A stretch of DNA of 64,000 nucleotides, from positions 1-64,000 of the forward strand of contig NZ_NPFY01000036.1 in the NCBI RefSeq assembly GCF_002259415.1. Reading direction: 5' to 3'. This document shows positions 62,606 through 64,000 of the stretch, in pieces. A program made the position numbers and the translations under genes. The DNA is from Rhodococcus sp. 14-2470-1b. Its GTDB lineage: Bacteria; Actinomycetota; Actinomycetes; Mycobacteriales; Mycobacteriaceae. The stretch's first letter is position 1, and each line of letters begins with the position of its first letter. The notes below the pieces were generated by a model. That model saw only the letters and a list, made by a program, of their open reading frames with translations. It was not told the DNA's origin and did not search any database.

Positions 62606-63517
62606 TCAGCTCTGCCAGCCGTGTGTCCGGGCGAGGTCCTCCATCGTCGACACGAGCTGCGACAGGCCTGGTTCCTCGATCGGAAAGTGCCCACACCCTT
62701 CGAGGTACACCAAAGTCGTGTCGGCCGCGATGCGCTCGAGGAATCGAACGCTGATCTCCGGCGGAGTCCACCGATCCTCGACGGGATGGACCAGTGTCAC
62801 CCGGGGACCGCGGTACGTCTGCGGCTGCGTGTGCTCGAACGAGAAGAAGCTGCTCAGAAAGCCGAGGGGTACCGACACTCCCCCACCCAACGGATCGGAT
62901 GCGCACAGCGCCGACAACTCCGGATCGGCGCTCATGTTGTCGATGTCGATCAACCATCGGATCGGTAGCCTCGTACGGCGGGACAGCCGAGCGCCGAGCT
63001 TCAGCAGCGCCGGTGACGGTCCGCCGAGGAAACCGAACCGCGCTGCCGCCGAACGCGCCTGTGGGTCGGACGGATCGAGCAGACACGTCGCGACGACATC
63101 GGCGACCTCGCCGGTACGCGCGGCGACCTCGTAGGCCAGCATTCCGCCCATGCTGGCGCCGAACAGCACCAGCGGCCTCGGATCTCGTCGTCGTTCCGCC
63201 AGGACGAGATCGCACATCATGTCGATCCAGTCCTCGTACGTGATGCTTCCCGGATCCGGGACTGCGGTGCGGCCGTACAACGGCAAGTCGGGAAACAACA
63301 CTTCCGCGCCCCGGGTTGCCGCCAGCGCCGCGAACGGCCACAGCGCACCGGAATGTCCGCCCGCGCCGTGGACGGCGAGTACCTTCAGCGGCGCGTGCGC
63401 GTCGCCGGCACGGACGATGTGAACATCGGCGTCGCGCCACTGCCATCTCGTCGAGACCGGCTGTTCGTTCGGCCGATACTTCTCGGGCAGGAACCTCGCA
63501 TATCGGTCACCGGTCAC
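62606..63517 (-). CDS. Alpha/beta-fold hydrolase
   Basis: A 303-residue hydrolase with oxyanion loop AVHGAGGHSG (48-57), nucleophile GASMGG (Ser122), and GCGHFPIEE for the catalytic histidine. The aspartate is probably in VEDRW. The substrate is unknown. The GTG at 63517 has TAGTCT seven bases upstream. It may be co-transcribed with the YcaQ-like gene. Confidence 0.83.
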   Translation of the reverse strand: MTGDRYARFLPEKYRPNEQPVSTRWQWRDADVHIVRAGDAHAPLKVLAVHGAGGHSGALWPFAALAATRGAEVLFPDLPLYGRTAVPDPGSITYEDWIDMMCDLVLAERRRDPRPLVLFGASMGGMLAYEVAARTGEVADVVATCLLDPSDPQARSAAARFGFLGGPSPALLKLGARLSRRTRLPIRWLIDIDNMSADPELSALCASDPLGGGVSVPLGFLSSFFSFEHTQPQTYRGPRVTLVHPVEDRWTPPEISVRFLERIAADTTLVYLEGCGHFPIEEPGLSQLVSTMEDLARTHGWQS

Positions 63518-63524
63518 GCGTGCC

Positions 63525-63530
63525 AGACTA
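63525..63530 (-). promoter_or_regulatory. -10 hexamer TAGTCT of the second hydrolase gene
   Basis: TAGTCT is 7 nt before the GTG at 63517, in the 27-bp gap after the flavodoxin-like gene. Confidence 0.5.
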
Positions 63531-63544
63531 GGCGATGGACCCAG

Positions 63545-63994
63545 TCAGTTCATCAGAGTCGCGGCCAGCGTTGCGCCGAGTTCGTAACACTTCTCCCGTG
63601 CAGTTCTGTCCACCGAGGTGAGCTGAAGCGATTGGGTGACCCCGTCCAGACTCCATCCGGTCGCGATCTTCTCGACGGCGGAAGTGGCACCGACTGTGTC
63701 GTTGTTGCCGTGGACCCACAACCCGTAGGGCCGACCGGCAACTGCGCCCAGGCACGGGTAGTAGGCGGTGTCGAAGAAGTGTTTGAGCGCCCCCGACATG
63801 TATCCCAGATTCGCCGGTGTTCCGAACAGGAATCCGTCGGCTGCGAGAACATCCGGCACTGTTGCTGCCAACGCGGGGACGACCCGGGTGGTGACATTCT
63901 CGATAGCGGGGTCGGCTGCACCGGCGAGGACGGCCTCGAGCAGCTCCCGCGTCGGCGGCGACGGCGTGTGGTGCACGACGAGGAGAGTTGCCAT
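63545..63994 (-). CDS. Flavodoxin-fold NAD(P)H-dependent reductase-like protein
   Basis: A 149-residue protein of the flavodoxin/FMN-reductase fold. The phosphate-binding start is VVHHTPSPPTRELLEAV (6-22); FGTPANLGYMSGALKHFFDT (57-76) is the FMN-ring loop of this family; WVHGNNDTVGA follows. It probably binds FMN and reduces quinones or other small molecules. The ATG at 63994 is 6 bp from the window end, so the upstream region cannot be judged. Confidence 0.78.
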   Translation of the reverse strand: MATLLVVHHTPSPPTRELLEAVLAGAADPAIENVTTRVVPALAATVPDVLAADGFLFGTPANLGYMSGALKHFFDTAYYPCLGAVAGRPYGLWVHGNNDTVGATSAVEKIATGWSLDGVTQSLQLTSVDRTAREKCYELGATLAATLMN

Positions 63995-64000
63995 CAGTTC

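Overview
The window looks like a chromosomal segment of a high-GC actinobacterium of the Nocardiaceae, most likely Rhodococcus or a close relative. The evidence is mycothiol-type alcohol dehydrogenase, LexA/RecA with actinobacterial TCGAAC-N4-GTTYGA boxes, ClgR/PspA, ThyX, RNase J, and gene order that follows the Mycobacterium tuberculosis Rv2713-Rv2754c interval from memory. I see no tRNA, rRNA, CRISPR array, insertion sequence or prophage; the region reads as core chromosome with inserted metabolic blocks.

Layout. 1-9.5 kb: start of a mycothiol-dependent dehydrogenase (leaving the window), soluble transhydrogenase, PAC2 protein, hydrolase, DUF3516-type helicase, OxyR, PhzF, a papain-like protein and a 35-bp tandem repeat. 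9.4-17.6 kb: aminotransferase, Pr6Pr membrane protein, HrpA helicase, NrdR, a ChiZ-position gene and LexA. 17.6-26.2 kb: acyl-CoA dehydrogenase, uracil/xanthine permease and a complete fructose PTS (EI, DeoR regulator, FruK, FruA, HPr). 26.2-35.4 kb: tRNA modification and lysine genes (hflX, dapF, miaA, miaB) with actinobacterial hypotheticals. 35.5-41 kb: glutamate ABC transporter gluABCD, then recX-recA and DUF3046. 41-47 kb: glycosyltransferase and a glycerolipid block (glpD, TetR, alkyl-DHAP-synthase-like flavoprotein, lipid kinase), matching Rv2249c-Rv2252 in content. 47-51.4 kb: envelope-stress operon pgsA-clgR-pspA-pspM, ArgA-type acetyltransferase and YciI. 51.4-64 kb: ftsK, TauE exporter, dapA-rnj, thyX, a ribbon-helix-helix regulator, zwf, a YcaQ-family protein, a hydrolase and a flavodoxin-like reductase.

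How the genes work together. SOS control is visible at lexA, at its divergent neighbour and at recA-recX. Sugar flow is represented by the fructose PTS and zwf; redox balance by sthA, oxyR and mscR. The psp operon has a good ECF (SigE-like) promoter and an unusual leader made of 17-bp repeats that encode chained tiny ORFs. About eighteen genes carry a TANNNT-like -10 hexamer 6-9 nt before the start codon, the pattern of leaderless mRNAs, and this decided several start choices.

Most notable for follow-up: the clgR leader, the 12-bp-periodic operator overlapping the start codon of the ribbon-helix-helix gene, the divergent fructose PTS promoters that share one palindromic -35, the cysteine-rich in-frame leader before mscR, the gene-end palindrome family, and the glycerolipid block.
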